64,000 nt of DNA, from assembly GCA_007750655.1 (NCBI GenBank), contig CP036290.1, forward strand, positions 2,666,001-2,730,000, read 5' to 3'. The stretch is from Rohdeia mirabilis. Its GTDB lineage: Bacteria; Planctomycetota; UBA1135; GCA-002686595. A program made the translations under genes and the position numbers. Below the pieces are notes generated by a model. It did no database searches. It was not told where the DNA came from and was given only the letters and a program-made list of their open reading frames with translations. Numbering within the stretch: the stretch's first letter is position 1; every line of letters begins with the position of its first letter. Positions 18,199 to 25,716 of this stretch are shown here, piece after piece.

Positions 18199-19254
18199 AT
18201 GAGCGCCCACCCCGACACGACGGACGCCTCGATCCCCTCGCGGCACGACTCGAACCGACCTCCGCACCCCGGACCGGTCGAACTGCCCCTCGACTCCGAG
18301 GGCTACATCGACGTGACCGTCATCGTTCCGGTCCAGAGCCCCGAGGCCGAGGTCCGCGACGTGGCGAAGGCGCTCGGCGAGGAGCTCGACCGCCAGGGCC
18401 GCAGCTGGGAGATCATCTTCGTCTTCGACGGGGTGGAGGGACGCGCCTGGCAGGTTGTGCAGGAATTGCGCGAGGAGCGCGGCTCGCAGATCAAGACGAT
18501 CCTGTTCAAGAGCGCGTTCGGCGAATCCGTGTGCCTCACGGCCGGCTACGAGCGCGCCAGCGGCCGCTACATCCTGACGTCGCCGCAGTACGTGCAGATC
18601 GATCCGCTCGAACTCGGGCCGATGCTCGCGGCGCTCGACGGCAGCGACGACGCGCCGGCCGTCGACTTCGTCATCCCGTGGCGCAGTCCGCGCGTGGACC
18701 CGGTCCTCAACCGCGCGCAGTCGGTCTTCTTCAACTGGGTCATCCGTCAGATCATCCGCGGCCAGTTCCACGACCTGAACTGCTACTTCCGTGCGATGAA
18801 GCGCGAGGTGCTCGACGACATCTCGATCTACGGCGACATGTACCGCTTCCTGCCCGTGATGGCCTTCCGTCAGGGGTTCACGGTCGAGGAGATCAAGGTG
18901 CGCCACCTGAAGGAGTGGGGCAAGGCCGGCTTCTTCGGCCTGGGCGTCTACCTGCGGCGCTTCCTGGACATCATGGGGGTGATGTTCCTGACCAAGTTCA
19001 CGCTGAAGCCGCTGCGCTTCTTCGGAACGCTGGGCGGCATCTTCTCGGGGATCGGCAGTGCGATCTGCACCTACATGGCCGTCGAGAAGTACATCTACAC
19101 CGAGCCGGTGGGCGATCGCCCGCTCCTGACGTTGGGGGTTCTGTTGATCGTGCTCGGCGTGCAGATCATCGGCTTCGGCCTGGTGGGTGAGATCATCATC
19201 TACAGCCAGGCGAAGAACCTGAAGGAGTACCGGATCGAGCGGATCTACGAATGA
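18199..19254 (+). CDS. GT2-like membrane protein with lost catalytic motifs (possible pseudoenzyme)
   Basis: A 351-aa paralogue of the preceding GT2 enzyme. It keeps the fold signature VTVIVPVQSPEAE (39-51) and the C-terminal membrane segments (YSQ-type tail after VLGVQIIGFGLVGEIIIY). The nucleotide-binding FVDDCSTDG region has become FVFDGVEG (74-81), and the DxD region TLDGDLQNDP has become TSPQYVQIDP (127-136), so no DxD remains. Downstream residues (FHDLNCYFRAMKREVL, YRFLPVMAFRQG) are well kept, which argues against simple decay. It may be a non-catalytic partner of the upstream enzyme. Its stop overlaps the next ATG (ATGA), so it is embedded in an active operon. Confidence 0.75.
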   Translation: MSAHPDTTDASIPSRHDSNRPPHPGPVELPLDSEGYIDVTVIVPVQSPEAEVRDVAKALGEELDRQGRSWEIIFVFDGVEGRAWQVVQELREERGSQIKTILFKSAFGESVCLTAGYERASGRYILTSPQYVQIDPLELGPMLAALDGSDDAPAVDFVIPWRSPRVDPVLNRAQSVFFNWVIRQIIRGQFHDLNCYFRAMKREVLDDISIYGDMYRFLPVMAFRQGFTVEEIKVRHLKEWGKAGFFGLGVYLRRFLDIMGVMFLTKFTLKPLRFFGTLGGIFSGIGSAICTYMAVEKYIYTEPVGDRPLLTLGVLLIVLGVQIIGFGLVGEIIIYSQAKNLKEYRIERIYE

Positions 19255-20300
19255 GCGCGGGATTCGAGATTCGCCGGCTGGGCCCCGAGCACGACGAGGC
19301 CAGGGACGCCTTCGTCGCCGCGGCCCCGTCCGGAACCATGTTCCACGCGTCGACCTGGCAGCGCGTCGTCACCGACGTGTTGAGCGCGGTCCCGCGCGGG
19401 CTCGGCGCGTTCGCCGGTGACGAACTCGTGGGGGTGCTGCCGCTCATGCGTGTGCGCAGCCTGCCCTTCGGACGCAACTGGGTCTCGGTGCCCTACTCGG
19501 TCTACGGCGGCCCGCTCGCGAACGACGAGGCGATCACGCGCGCGTTGGTCGTGGAGGCCGAACGCGGAGCCCGGGCGGACGGCGTCAAGCGCCTGGAACT
19601 GCGCACGATCGTGGCCCCGCCGGGCACCGAGGACTGGGCCCGCTCGGAGCTCTACTCGACGTTCGTTCGCGACCTGCCGGACACGCCCGAAGGCGTGCTC
19701 GCGCAGATGCCGAAGAAGTCGCGCGCGGAGGCACGCAAGGCCCGCACCAAGCACGGCCTCGAGTTGGCCGAGGGTCCTTGGTACGTGGAGGACCTCTACC
19801 GCCTGTTCCTCGAGAACAAGCGCGCGCTGGGTTCGCCCGCGCTCCCGCCGCGACTCTTCCGTCACCTGCTGGCGGCCTTCGGCGAGCACGTCTTCGTGCA
19901 CCTCGTGCACAAGGACCGCACACCGGTGTCGGCCGTCATGTCGTTCGCGGACGGCGACACGCTGATCGCCTACTACTCGGGCACGGCGCCCGGAGCGGAC
20001 CGCGAACTGAGCGCCAGCAACTTCATGTACATGGCGCTGCAGGAGTGGGCCGTCGAACACGGGTTCCGGCGCTTCGACTTCTGTCGCAGCCGCGGCGATT
20101 CAGGCGCCTACCGTTTCAAGGTGCACCAGGGCTTCGAACCGACCCAGATGCACTACAGCTACCGTCTGATCGGCTCGCAGGAGCTGCCCAAGCTGACCCC
20201 GTCCAACCCGCGCACGAAGCTCCTGCGCGACACGTGGTCGAAGCTGCCGCGCTTCGTGGTCGAGGGCATCAGCCCGACCCTGTCGCGCTACCTGGCCTGA
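19251..20300 (+). CDS. FemAB-family acyltransferase-like protein, exosortase-A-associated type
   Basis: A 349-aa protein with two GNAT-like halves of the FemAB/CHP03019 family. Visible markers are FHASTWQRVV (the family's H/N-S-x-x-W region), then a central AEARKARTKHGLEL, VSAVMSFADGDTLIAYYSG, SNFMYMALQEWAVEHGFRRF and FDFCRSRGDSGAYRFKVHQG. The last pattern is typical of FemAB-related proteins annotated as PEP-CTERM/XrtA system-associated. Such proteins are thought to attach an amino acid to a glycan or peptide, but the substrate is unproven. It starts in the stop of the GT2-like pseudoenzyme gene (ATGA). Together with the 185-9410 operon it makes a second block of exosortase-A-style polysaccharide genes. 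Confidence 0.78.
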   Translation: MSAGFEIRRLGPEHDEARDAFVAAAPSGTMFHASTWQRVVTDVLSAVPRGLGAFAGDELVGVLPLMRVRSLPFGRNWVSVPYSVYGGPLANDEAITRALVVEAERGARADGVKRLELRTIVAPPGTEDWARSELYSTFVRDLPDTPEGVLAQMPKKSRAEARKARTKHGLELAEGPWYVEDLYRLFLENKRALGSPALPPRLFRHLLAAFGEHVFVHLVHKDRTPVSAVMSFADGDTLIAYYSGTAPGADRELSASNFMYMALQEWAVEHGFRRFDFCRSRGDSGAYRFKVHQGFEPTQMHYSYRLIGSQELPKLTPSNPRTKLLRDTWSKLPRFVVEGISPTLSRYLA

Positions 20301-20345
20301 GCGGCGGAGGGCGCTCCGGTCGCTGGGGATGTCGACGCGGGGGCT

Positions 20346-20957
20346 CTAGCGCCCGGCGGCCAGCGCGAGCTCGACGGCCTCGGCGAGATCGCGCGCACAG
20401 GCGGGGTCGTGCCCGAGTCGCGCCTGCGCGCGTTCGAGCTCGCTCGCGCCCTTGCCCGTCAGGACCAACAGGCTCGCCACGCCGGCGCGCTCGCCCGCGA
20501 CCAGATCGCGATCGCTGTCGCCGATCGTGACGGCGTCGCCGGCCGCCACACCGAAGTGCTCGAGAGCCTCGCGCAGCATCCCCGCTCCGGGCTTGCGCCG
20601 CTCGGCCTCCTTCGGATCCGGTTCGCAGTGATCGGGGTGGTAGGGCGCGAACAGCCACAGATCGACGTGCGCTTCCTCGTGGGCCAACTCGTCCGCCAGC
20701 CGGGAGTGGATGCGCTCGAGGCCAGCTTCGTCGAGCATGCCGCGCGCGATCGCCGACTGGTTCGTGACGACGGCGACCGGAACGCCCGCCGCGTTCAGTC
20801 GCGCGACCGCGCGCGCCGCGCCGGGCAACAGGACCACGCGCTTCGGATCGACCAGATAGCCGGTCTCGTCGAGGATCGTTCCGTCGCGATCGAGGAGTGC
20901 GAGTTTCAGGTGGGAGGGCAGGTGCGCCAGTCTTCCGTCCGCTCTCGGGTCGATCAC
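20346..20957 (-). CDS. HAD-IIIA phosphatase, D,D-heptose 1,7-bisphosphate phosphatase-like
   Basis: A 203-aa HAD hydrolase resembling GmhB of the ADP-heptose pathway. The catalytic DRDGT motif lies near residue 22 (LALLDRDGTI), followed by VAVVTNQSAIARG (motif II Thr), RRKPGAGML (motif III Lys) and TIGDSDRDLVAGERAG (motif IV acidic pair). The four zinc ligands of Escherichia coli GmhB are replaced: the segment reads APYHPDHC then KEAERRKP. It may therefore be a zinc-free variant or act on another sugar phosphate. The GTG start overlaps the stop of the upstream lipoprotein gene (GTGA on the minus strand). Context with glycosyltransferases fits nucleotide-sugar synthesis. Confidence 0.72.
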   Translation of the reverse strand: MIDPRADGRLAHLPSHLKLALLDRDGTILDETGYLVDPKRVVLLPGAARAVARLNAAGVPVAVVTNQSAIARGMLDEAGLERIHSRLADELAHEEAHVDLWLFAPYHPDHCEPDPKEAERRKPGAGMLREALEHFGVAAGDAVTIGDSDRDLVAGERAGVASLLVLTGKGASELERAQARLGHDPACARDLAEAVELALAAGR

Positions 20958-21361
20958 CGCCCGCCTCGTCGCAGGTGGAAGTGGATCCGCTGGGGCGCGT
21001 TGCGGGACTCGAGCACGAACGGCACGACCGACTCGATCGGCAACAGGAGCGGGAAGCGGAACGTGTCGACCGCGCCCACCGAGGACTGCCGCCAGTCGAC
21101 GGCGATCAGTCGCGAACCGGGCCCGACCAGGCGGGTCTGCGGCGCGTAGCCGTCGAGGTCGACCTCGACCACGTGCCACTCGTCCGTCGCGAGGTCGATG
21201 CGGGCCGGCGTGACGTAGCCGCTGAAGACTCCGTCGATCGTGACGCGCGCACCCGCGGGTGTGGACGAGAGCTGGACGCCCGGTTGGGGGCGAGCGAATC
21301 GACACCCACTGGTGAGGAACGCGACACCGAGAAGGGCGCAGAGGACGGTCCGGCGGATCAT
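20954..21361 (-). CDS. Small PEGA-domain-like lipoprotein
   Basis: A 135-aa exported protein. The start at 21361 gives MIRRTVLCALLGVAF followed by the lipobox LTSGC (Cys19). Residues about 27-60 (GVQLSSTPAGARVTIDGVF, then SGYVTPARIDL) match the PEGA domain pattern, a short beta-structure found in surface proteins. The rest (HVVEVDLDGYAPQTRLV) continues that fold, then a Pro/Leu-rich tail. Function is unknown. It is the upstream gene of the pair with the GmhB-like phosphatase, with overlapping stop and start codons. It is divergent from the GT39-like gene at 21507, across a 145-nt shared promoter region. Confidence 0.72.
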   Translation of the reverse strand: MIRRTVLCALLGVAFLTSGCRFARPQPGVQLSSTPAGARVTIDGVFSGYVTPARIDLATDEWHVVEVDLDGYAPQTRLVGPGSRLIAVDWRQSSVGAVDTFRFPLLLPIESVVPFVLESRNAPQRIHFHLRRGGR

Positions 21362-21367
21362 GCGGGC

Positions 21368-21373
21368 TATTCT
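21368..21373 (+). promoter_or_regulatory. Candidate -10 element in the divergent region
   Basis: TATTCT in the context GCTATTCTGG matches the recurrent GCTANNCTG element. It lies 133 nt upstream of the ATG at 21507, inside the spacer shared with the divergent PEGA-like lipoprotein gene, so the transcript would have a long leader. Confidence 0.3.
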
Positions 21374-21506
21374 GGACCCAGGAGCCCGTCGACACCAACG
21401 CCATGGACCTTCGGGTCCCGCTTCGGTCTCGCCGCCCTCCGCTCGGCGCCGGCACGTTCCGTCGGCCCCACCCGGTCCACCGGCCGTCCACCGCGCCACA
21501 CACCCC

Positions 21507-22946
21507 ATGGAGAGGTCCGAAACCGAAGCCGGCTCGATCGGCGGTCCCGCGAGCGCTCACCGCGCGGACGCCGGGACGCGTCTCGTGCTGGCGATCGCGC
21601 TGGCGGTCGGACTGCTGCGCTTCGTGCGCCTCGGAGAGTGGGGTCTGTGGATCGACGAGGCCTTCACGTTCGCGGACGCCGTCCACCCGCGGGACGCGAC
21701 GAATCCACTGGGCTACCGACTCTGGGCCGAATGGCTCGCGGCGCTCGGGCACCATCCGAACGAGCTCGAGTTGCGCCTGCCCGCCGCGGTCTTCGGCTGG
21801 CTGTGCGTTCCGGCGCTGTTCTTCGCGGCGCGGCCGCTGGTCGGTGCGCGCGCCGGATCCGTGGCGGCGCTGCTCCTCGCCGCGTCCTCCTGGCACCTGT
21901 ACTGGTCCCAGTGCGCCCGCTTCTACACCTTGGCGATGCTGTTGACGTTGGTGGGAGCGGGGCTCGCACTGCGCGGCTTCGAGCGCGGGCGCGCCCTCCT
22001 GGTCCTGCTCGGACTCGGTGTCGCGACAGTGGCTTCGACGGCCCACCCTTCGGCCGCGTTGGTGCTACCCGGCCTCGTCGCCGCGCCGCTGCTGGCGCGC
22101 CGCGGATCGCCGTTGCGAGCCGAGGGAACGGTTCGGAAGGTCACGTTGGCCGCCCTGGTCGCGGCGCTGGGGGTCGGCGGCTGGTGGGCGCTGGGTGTGC
22201 TCGACACCTGGAGCCGGGTGAAGGGTCGCCCGAACACCGCGCACCTGGTCCTCTCGAGTGGCTTCTACCTGACGCCCGCGATCGCCGTCGCCGCGCTCTT
22301 CGGGGCCTTCACCGCCCTGTCCGACGCCCGCGCTCGCATCGCCCTGTTGATCAGCGTGTTCGGCTGGGGCGCCGCGCTCGTCGCTTCGACGCAGATGCGA
22401 ACCAGCGCGCAGTACGTCTTCGTGCTGCTGCCCTGGGCCTTCGTGCTCGCCGTCGCGCCGCTCTCGACGCTGCGCGAGTCACGTGAGCGGCTGCTCGGAC
22501 CCGCGGCGAAGATCGCCTGGGTGCTGGTGCTCGTGGCGCCGCTGTTGGTCGCGTCCTTCCTCTACCTGACGGTGCGCAACGGCGAGCGACCGGCCTGGCG
22601 CGAAGCGTTCGGCGTGGTGGCCGAGCAGCGTCGAGCGGGGGACCTCGTGATGGGGATGGCCGCGCCCGTCGGGCAGTACTACATGGCGCCGGGCTCGACC
22701 GATCTGCGCGCTCTCGGCGCTCTCGACTACCTCAACCAGTACACGTACGACGGCGTGCTCGACGCGGTGCACGCCGGACGCCGCACGTGGTTCGTGGTCC
22801 AGCACGAACGCCTCTCGGACTGGCCGAACGACGGACGTCGCGACGAGCTGCTGCGGATCCTGCGCGAGGACTGCCGGCTGGTGGCGGACTTCCCCCTCCA
22901 GGTGGAGTCGCGCGACCTCGGCGTGCAGGTGTTCGTTCGCGAGTAG
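21507..22946 (+). CDS. GT39/ArnT-like membrane glycosyltransferase
   Basis: A 479-aa polytopic membrane protein with about ten hydrophobic segments. After the first transmembrane segment it has LGEWGLWIDEAFTFADA, where the WIDE acidic pair matches the catalytic DE of PMT/ArnT-type GT-C enzymes that use polyprenyl-phosphate sugars. Later elements include LYWSQCARFYTLAML (the conserved Y-x-R loop region) and a C-terminal periplasmic domain (RRAGDLVMGMAAPVGQYYM). It probably glycosylates a surface lipid or protein. The start at 21507 was chosen because the preceding in-frame residues are Pro/Arg-rich leader. The last base of its stop codon is the first base of a 43-bp inverted repeat. Confidence 0.75.
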   Translation: MERSETEAGSIGGPASAHRADAGTRLVLAIALAVGLLRFVRLGEWGLWIDEAFTFADAVHPRDATNPLGYRLWAEWLAALGHHPNELELRLPAAVFGWLCVPALFFAARPLVGARAGSVAALLLAASSWHLYWSQCARFYTLAMLLTLVGAGLALRGFERGRALLVLLGLGVATVASTAHPSAALVLPGLVAAPLLARRGSPLRAEGTVRKVTLAALVAALGVGGWWALGVLDTWSRVKGRPNTAHLVLSSGFYLTPAIAVAALFGAFTALSDARARIALLISVFGWGAALVASTQMRTSAQYVFVLLPWAFVLAVAPLSTLRESRERLLGPAAKIAWVLVLVAPLLVASFLYLTVRNGERPAWREAFGVVAEQRRAGDLVMGMAAPVGQYYMAPGSTDLRALGALDYLNQYTYDGVLDAVHAGRRTWFVVQHERLSDWPNDGRRDELLRILREDCRLVADFPLQVESRDLGVQVFVRE

Positions 22947-23061
22947 GGCGTTCGGTACGGCGTCAGGCACGAAAGTGCCACCTGCCGCCGACGACGCAGC
23001 GATTCGCAGCCTCTGGGCGCGGCAGGTGGCACTTTCGTGCCTGACGCCGTACCGAACGCCC
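22946..23061. repeat. 43-bp perfect inverted repeat with 30-nt loop
   Basis: The left arm 22946-22988 is exactly complementary to the right arm 23019-23061, with 22989-23018 as loop. Each arm also contains a small internal hairpin: GGCAC and GTGCC around GAAA on the left, and its complement around TTTC on the right. The element starts on the last G of the GT39-like stop codon and ends 5 nt before the efp stop, so it fills the convergent gap. Neither side has a T-tract. It could be a two-way terminator or a REPIN/MITE-like mobile palindrome. Confidence 0.9.
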
Positions 23062-23066
23062 CGAGG

Positions 23067-23633
23067 TCAGTCGTTGACGCGGCTGAGGAAGTCGCCCGTG
23101 TCCGTGCTGATCTTGATGCGGTCGTCCACCTTGATGTGGAACGGCACCTTGACCTCGAGTCCGGTCTCGACGATCGCGGACTTCTTCACGTTCGTCGCCG
23201 TGTTGCCCTTCACCGCCTCTTCGGACTCCGTGACGGTCAGCACCACGGCGGCCGGCAGCTCGATGCCCAGCGGGCGCTCGTTGTGGTAGGTGACGTCGAC
23301 GGTCTCGTTCTCCTTGACGTAGCCCATCTTGTCGCCGACCAGCTCCGAAGTCAGGACGAACTGCTCGTAGGTCTCCGAGTCCATGAACATGAAGTCGCCG
23401 TTCGCCTCCTTGTAGAGGTACTCGGCCTTCTTGCGGTCGAGGAACGCGACCTCGAGCTGGTCGCTCGATCCGAGCCGCATCTGACCGGACTGACCGGTCT
23501 CGATGTTGCGGGTCTTGATGTTGATGATCGCCCGCAGGTTGCCCGGGGTCTTGTGCTCGTAGTCGGTGATGAGCAGGAGTTGGCCATCCATCTCGATGAC
23601 CTGACCCTTGCGGATCTCGGTGGCGCGCGCCAT
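23067..23633 (-). CDS. efp: Elongation factor P family protein
   Basis: A 188-aa protein with the three-domain layout and normal length of EF-P, which helps ribosomes through polyproline stretches. Domain I starts TEIRKGQVIEMDGQLLLI. Domain II has DRKKAEYLYKEANGDFMFMD (matching LYNDGEFWHFM of E. coli). Domain III has HNERPLGIELPAAVVLTV, KGNTATNVKKSAIVETG and ends DTGDFLSRVND. The loop that reaches the peptidyl-transferase centre reads HKTPGNLRAI: Asn32 replaces the Lys/Arg usually modified or used at this spot (PGKG or PGR). It may thus act unmodified or belong to a divergent EF-P subfamily. A TAGACT element lies about 105 nt upstream. Confidence 0.9.
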   Translation of the reverse strand: MARATEIRKGQVIEMDGQLLLITDYEHKTPGNLRAIINIKTRNIETGQSGQMRLGSSDQLEVAFLDRKKAEYLYKEANGDFMFMDSETYEQFVLTSELVGDKMGYVKENETVDVTYHNERPLGIELPAAVVLTVTESEEAVKGNTATNVKKSAIVETGLEVKVPFHIKVDDRIKISTDTGDFLSRVND

Positions 23634-23737
23634 GGGATTCGAATCGTGTGTGCGGTCGCGGGGAACGGACGCGGGAGGGGTTCCTTGCGGGACCGCTCCA
23701 CGGCGGTCCTCGGCCCTCGCTGCCCTGTCGGCCGAGC

Positions 23738-23743
23738 AGTCTA
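23738..23743 (-). promoter_or_regulatory. Candidate -10 element of efp
   Basis: On the minus strand TAGACT in the context GCTAGACTGC matches the recurrent GCTANNCTG element. It lies 105 nt upstream of the efp ATG, in the short gap after rpoN, so efp could be transcribed separately from rpoN. Confidence 0.35.
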
Positions 23744-23787
23744 GCGGCGCGGGACCGGGCGGCGCGACCCGCGGGACCCGCGACCTC

Positions 23788-25386
23788 TCAGAATCGCTTG
23801 CGCTGACTGCTCGACGGCAGATCGAGCGCCTTGCGGTACTTGGTGACCGTGCGCCGCGCGATCTTGACCCCGTGGCGCTCGAGCAGGAGAGCGGCCAATT
23901 GGTCGTCGGAGAGCGGCTCCGTCGGATCCTCCTGCTCGACCAACTCCTTGAGCCGTTCCTGGATGCTGACCTGGCTCGTCGCTCGACCGGCGCTGTCGGT
24001 GGTGCCCGAGTTGAAGAAGTACTTGAGCGGGAGGATCCCGCGCGGGGTCTGGACGTACTTCCCGGCCACCGCTCGACTGACCGTGGAAATGTGGACGTTG
24101 GTGGCGTCGGCCACGTCCTGCATGCGCAGCGGCGCCAGCGACTTCACGCCCTTCTCGAGGAAGCCCTGCTGGCGCTCGAAGATCGCCTGGGCCACGGACA
24201 AAAGAGTGTTCTGACGCTGGGCGACCGCGTCGACGAACCAGCGCGCGGACTCGAGTCGCTTGCGCATCCAGTCGCGGGCCTCGGTCGCCTCGTCGCGCCC
24301 GTTGACCGCCTTCGAGCGATCCACGGTCTCCTTCATCAGGACCTTGTGCTCCGGCGACACGCGCAACGACGGCAAGCCGCGGCGCGCGAGCCGAACCTCG
24401 TAGGTGCCTTCGACCTCCTCGACCATGACGTCGGGGATGATCGTCTCCGCCATCTCGTCGCCGTAGTCCGCGGTCGGGTGCGGATCGAGTCCGCGCAGGA
24501 TCCCGATCGCGTCCTTGATCTCGTCCAGCGTCGCGCCGGTCTCCTTCGCGATGTGCGGCAGGCGGTTCTTCTCGAGGTCTTCGAGGTGGCTGTCCACCAG
24601 GTCGTAGGCCAGATCGTCCTCGCCCAGTCCGCGCGCCTCCAACTGCAGACGCAGCGACTCGGCCAGGTTCGACGCGCCGATCGCGGGATGCAGCGCGCGC
24701 CGCATGCGACCGAGCGCGATGCGCAGGGCGTGCAGCGCGTCGGCCGGCGTGAACGTGCCAGCTTGCGACTCCGCCTCCTCGGCCCGCTCCTCGAGCCAGG
24801 CCTCGTCGTGACCGTTCTCGTCGAGACCGTGTTCGTCCAGTGCGCCCGTCCCGTCGGGATCGTCGCGACGTTCGGCGCTCCAACGCTGGGCCAGGTCCTC
24901 GAGCCCGTCCTCCAGGTAGCCGTGGGCGTCGAGGCTGTAGACGATGAGCTCCGCCGCCTCGCGCTCGTCGCCCTCGAGGTCGAGCAGCGCGACCTGGTCC
25001 ATCAGCACCGCGGCCGTGTTCTTCGGGCGCGCGGGCGCGTTCTGCATCGCCTCGTGCTTGCGATCCGCCCCCTCGGTGTCCGGGCGCACCGACGAGCGGC
25101 CGTCCTCGAACTCCCGCAGCCGCTCGAACTCCTGCAGCATCCGGTCGCGGTCGCTCAGCGCTTCACCGTCCGCACCGGCGTCGGCGTCCGTGCCCACTTC
25201 GCCGTCGCCCGCGCGATCGGAAGCCCCCTCGTCCACCTCGAGGAACGGATTCTCCACCAGCTCCTGATCGATGCGCTCGGCCAGATCGAGGCTCGAGAGC
25301 TGCAGGATCTGCATGGCCTGGATCATCTGCGGCGACTGGATCAGTCGCTGCTCCATCCGGGCGAGGTGGTTGAGTCCGAGGCGCAT
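23788..25386 (-). CDS. rpoN: RNA polymerase sigma-54 factor
   Basis: A 532-aa sigma-54. Region I (1-50) has the Gln/Leu-rich pattern MEQRLIQSPQMIQAMQILQL, which contacts activators. Region II (about 55-150) is acidic and variable. The core-binding domain holds LAQRWS-like and LESARWFVDAVAQRQNTLL motifs. An HTH (DVADATNVHISTVSRAVAGK) recognises the -12 element. The C-terminal RpoN box ARRTVTKYR reads the -24 element. The start at 25386 gives the canonical N-terminus. Two RpoN activators are encoded in this window (15491-17008 and 26867-28252), the latter divergent from rpoN. TATACT at 25487-25492 on the minus strand is a likely -10. Confidence 0.95.
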   Translation of the reverse strand: MRLGLNHLARMEQRLIQSPQMIQAMQILQLSSLDLAERIDQELVENPFLEVDEGASDRAGDGEVGTDADAGADGEALSDRDRMLQEFERLREFEDGRSSVRPDTEGADRKHEAMQNAPARPKNTAAVLMDQVALLDLEGDEREAAELIVYSLDAHGYLEDGLEDLAQRWSAERRDDPDGTGALDEHGLDENGHDEAWLEERAEEAESQAGTFTPADALHALRIALGRMRRALHPAIGASNLAESLRLQLEARGLGEDDLAYDLVDSHLEDLEKNRLPHIAKETGATLDEIKDAIGILRGLDPHPTADYGDEMAETIIPDVMVEEVEGTYEVRLARRGLPSLRVSPEHKVLMKETVDRSKAVNGRDEATEARDWMRKRLESARWFVDAVAQRQNTLLSVAQAIFERQQGFLEKGVKSLAPLRMQDVADATNVHISTVSRAVAGKYVQTPRGILPLKYFFNSGTTDSAGRATSQVSIQERLKELVEQEDPTEPLSDDQLAALLLERHGVKIARRTVTKYRKALDLPSSSQRKRF

Positions 25387-25716
25387 CGAGGGGGAGTTCG
25401 GTCGGTGGTGGCGTTGGGCCGGCGCGGGTGGGAGGAGGCGGTGGAGCGGGGAGCGTCCCCTGCGCGCGCGACGCCGAGCCGCACCGAGTATAGGCGCGCC
25501 GAGCACCCGGTATCGCGCACGACGCCCCCGATCCAAGTCGGTTTCCGAACGCCAGCGATCGACTATGGTGCGTGGGAGAGACGTTCTGCGCCGGACGACC
25601 GGACGTGCGCGAGCGAGCCCCCCAGAACGGCTCGCGCCCGCTGGTTGCGTCGGGAACGTGCGCGGGCCAATGCCCCGAATCGACGCGGGCCTCACCACCG
25701 GACACCTCGATCACCC
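25387..25716. other. Divergent promoter region between rpoN and a regulator operon
   Basis: The 330-nt spacer has no supported gene. On the minus strand TATACT at 25487-25492 is the best -10 for rpoN, giving a leader of about 95 nt. On the plus strand I see no strong promoter for the gene at 25717. No -24/-12 sigma-54 site with correct spacing is apparent. Confidence 0.45.
25487..25492 (-). promoter_or_regulatory. Candidate -10 element of rpoN
   Basis: TATACT on the minus strand differs from the sigma-70 consensus TATAAT at one base and also fits the TANNCT pattern of this window. It lies 100 nt upstream of the rpoN ATG. No TTGACA-like hexamer is seen at 16-18 nt. Confidence 0.45.

Noticed and set aside
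23025..23043. TGGCAC followed by TGCC in the palindrome looked like a sigma-54 -24/-12 site.
   Set aside because: The GG to GC distance is one base short of the sigma-54 requirement, and the sequence is explained by the internal hairpin of the repeat between two convergent gene ends.
22946..23061. Ends of an insertion sequence.
   Set aside because: There is no transposase between or beside the arms, the loop is only 30 nt, and no target-site duplication is visible.
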